This document shows, piece by piece, positions 62,040-64,000 of a stretch of DNA of 64,000 bases. Origin of the DNA: Bacteroidales bacterium (GTDB lineage Bacteria; Bacteroidota; Bacteroidia; Bacteroidales; UBA932); NCBI GenBank assembly GCA_017620335.1, contig JAFZQO010000030.1, positions 1-64,000 of the forward strand, read 5' to 3'. The notes below the pieces were generated by a model. The model was not told where the DNA came from. It saw only the letters and a program-made list of their open reading frames with translations, and did not search any database. Within the stretch, counting starts at the first letter, position 1; every line of letters starts with the position of its first letter. Made by a program: the position numbers and the translations under genes.

Positions 62040-62474
62040 TTACTTGTGCTGCTGGGGAGCGGGCTGGGCGGGAGCCGCGACGGGCTTCTCCGGTGCCGCC
62101 GTTCCGCAAAGGCGGTCGAAGTCGGACTCGCTGATCATCTGGCAGGTGCCGTCGAACCTCGCGTCGAGCTCGACCTGGAGACGCTTGATGTGGAGGTCGC
62201 CCTTCACCTTGGAGGAACTCTTGAGCGAGAGGGTGTCCTTGACGAAGAAGTTGCCCTCCATGGTGCCCCAGAAATCGACGTTTGAGCAGATGATATCGCC
62301 CTTGATGAGGGCCTTCTCACCGACCACTACCCTTCCCTTGGAATAAATCTTCCCTTCGAAGGTGCCGTCGATGCGGATGTCGTTGGAGGAGGAGATCTCG
62401 CCCTTCACCTTGGTGCCGGTGGAGATCCTGCTGACTTCGTTTACGTTAACTGTAGGTTCCATTGTTTTAGCCAT
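62040..62474 (-). CDS. Bactofilin family cytoskeletal protein
   Basis: A 144-residue polymer-forming protein. The core beta-helix repeats read ISTGTKVKGEISSSNDIRIDGTFEGKIYSKGRVVVGEKALIKGDIICSNVDFWGTMEGNFFVKDTLSLKSSSKVKGDLHIKRLQVE; the tail is Ala/Pro/Gln-rich. Bactofilins form filaments tied to cell-wall shaping. It lies between secA and lemA on the same strand. Confidence 0.92.
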   Translation of the reverse strand: MAKTMEPTVNVNEVSRISTGTKVKGEISSSNDIRIDGTFEGKIYSKGRVVVGEKALIKGDIICSNVDFWGTMEGNFFVKDTLSLKSSSKVKGDLHIKRLQVELDARFDGTCQMISESDFDRLCGTAAPEKPVAAPAQPAPQQHK

Positions 62475-62497
62475 ATCTTTTTTACTTGATTGTCAGG

Positions 62498-64000
<1,503 letters not shown>

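Overview
The window is a gene-dense, GC-rich stretch of a Bacteroidales chromosome. It most resembles uncultured gut or rumen lineages of the Cryptobacteroides/RC9 kind or the Alistipes side of the order; this is inference from gene content and base composition, and no marker-gene placement was possible. Supporting evidence: promoters of the Bacteroidetes type (TTTG, 19-20 nt, TAnnTTTG) recur at many starts; there are no strong Shine-Dalgarno sequences; and the families are typical of the phylum (DUF349, DUF4301, DUF5606, DUF5362, DUF6340, DUF2764, PUR-alpha-like DUF3276, long NusB, GlsB/GlsO glycine-lipid enzymes, lamin-tail OadG, V-type ATPase with DUF2764).

Layout. 1-7.4 kb: the end of GAPDH, a DUF349-yidC-yggS operon divergent from trmD, a small-RNA candidate, a tandem palindrome array and a glutaminyl cyclase lipoprotein. 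7.4-12.4 kb: RNase P RNA, a GpsA-like dehydrogenase, a GH29 fucosidase and the glycine-lipid acyltransferase pair. 12.4-18 kb: a long minus-strand housekeeping operon (nusB, yajC, ybbR, a coaE-DUF5606 fused frame, rimO, a lipoprotein). 18-24 kb: PUR-alpha-like protein, an MTA/SAH deaminase plus purine nucleoside phosphorylase salvage pair, then a sigma factor / inner-membrane-anchored beta-barrel / serpin cassette. 24-29 kb: a folded 200-bp inverted-repeat element, NAD synthetase, a coiled-coil gene with zapA, a probable 6S RNA, rny and a GSCFA protein. 29-36 kb: outer-membrane protein, 5'-nucleotidase, ffh, lysA, a small AraC-type regulator. 36-39 kb: a YtrA-like GntR/ABC operon with a recognisable operator. 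39-45 kb: DUF4301, pdxB, DUF721, recF, TPR protein, yebC. 45-49 kb: a complete sodium-pumping methylmalonyl-CoA decarboxylase operon. 49-56 kb: a seven-gene V/A-type ATPase operon without recognisable C, F or G genes. 56-64 kb: a minus-strand cluster from secA through bactofilin, LemA, DUF2207 and an SGNH hydrolase to an orphan substrate-binding protein translationally coupled to a dCache-HAMP-SpoIIE phosphatase.

How the genes work together. The decarboxylase operon (propionate-type metabolism, Na+ export) lies directly beside the V-type ATPase, so both ion-coupled energy modules are adjacent. SecA, YidC, YajC and Ffh supply protein export. The strongest unexplained signal is not a gene. Three separate intergenic regions (about 6.43-6.61, 20.57-20.69 and 39.00-39.13 kb), each just 3' of a gene, carry palindromes built to one plan: 8-9 nt arms around a 13-nt loop, centres 50-51 bp apart, with arm sequences that differ from unit to unit while staying complementary. 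Other points of note are a NAD synthetase whose glutaminase domain has lost catalytic residues, the coaE-DUF5606 frame with a promoter inside it, and the periplasmic-binding-protein/phosphatase pair.
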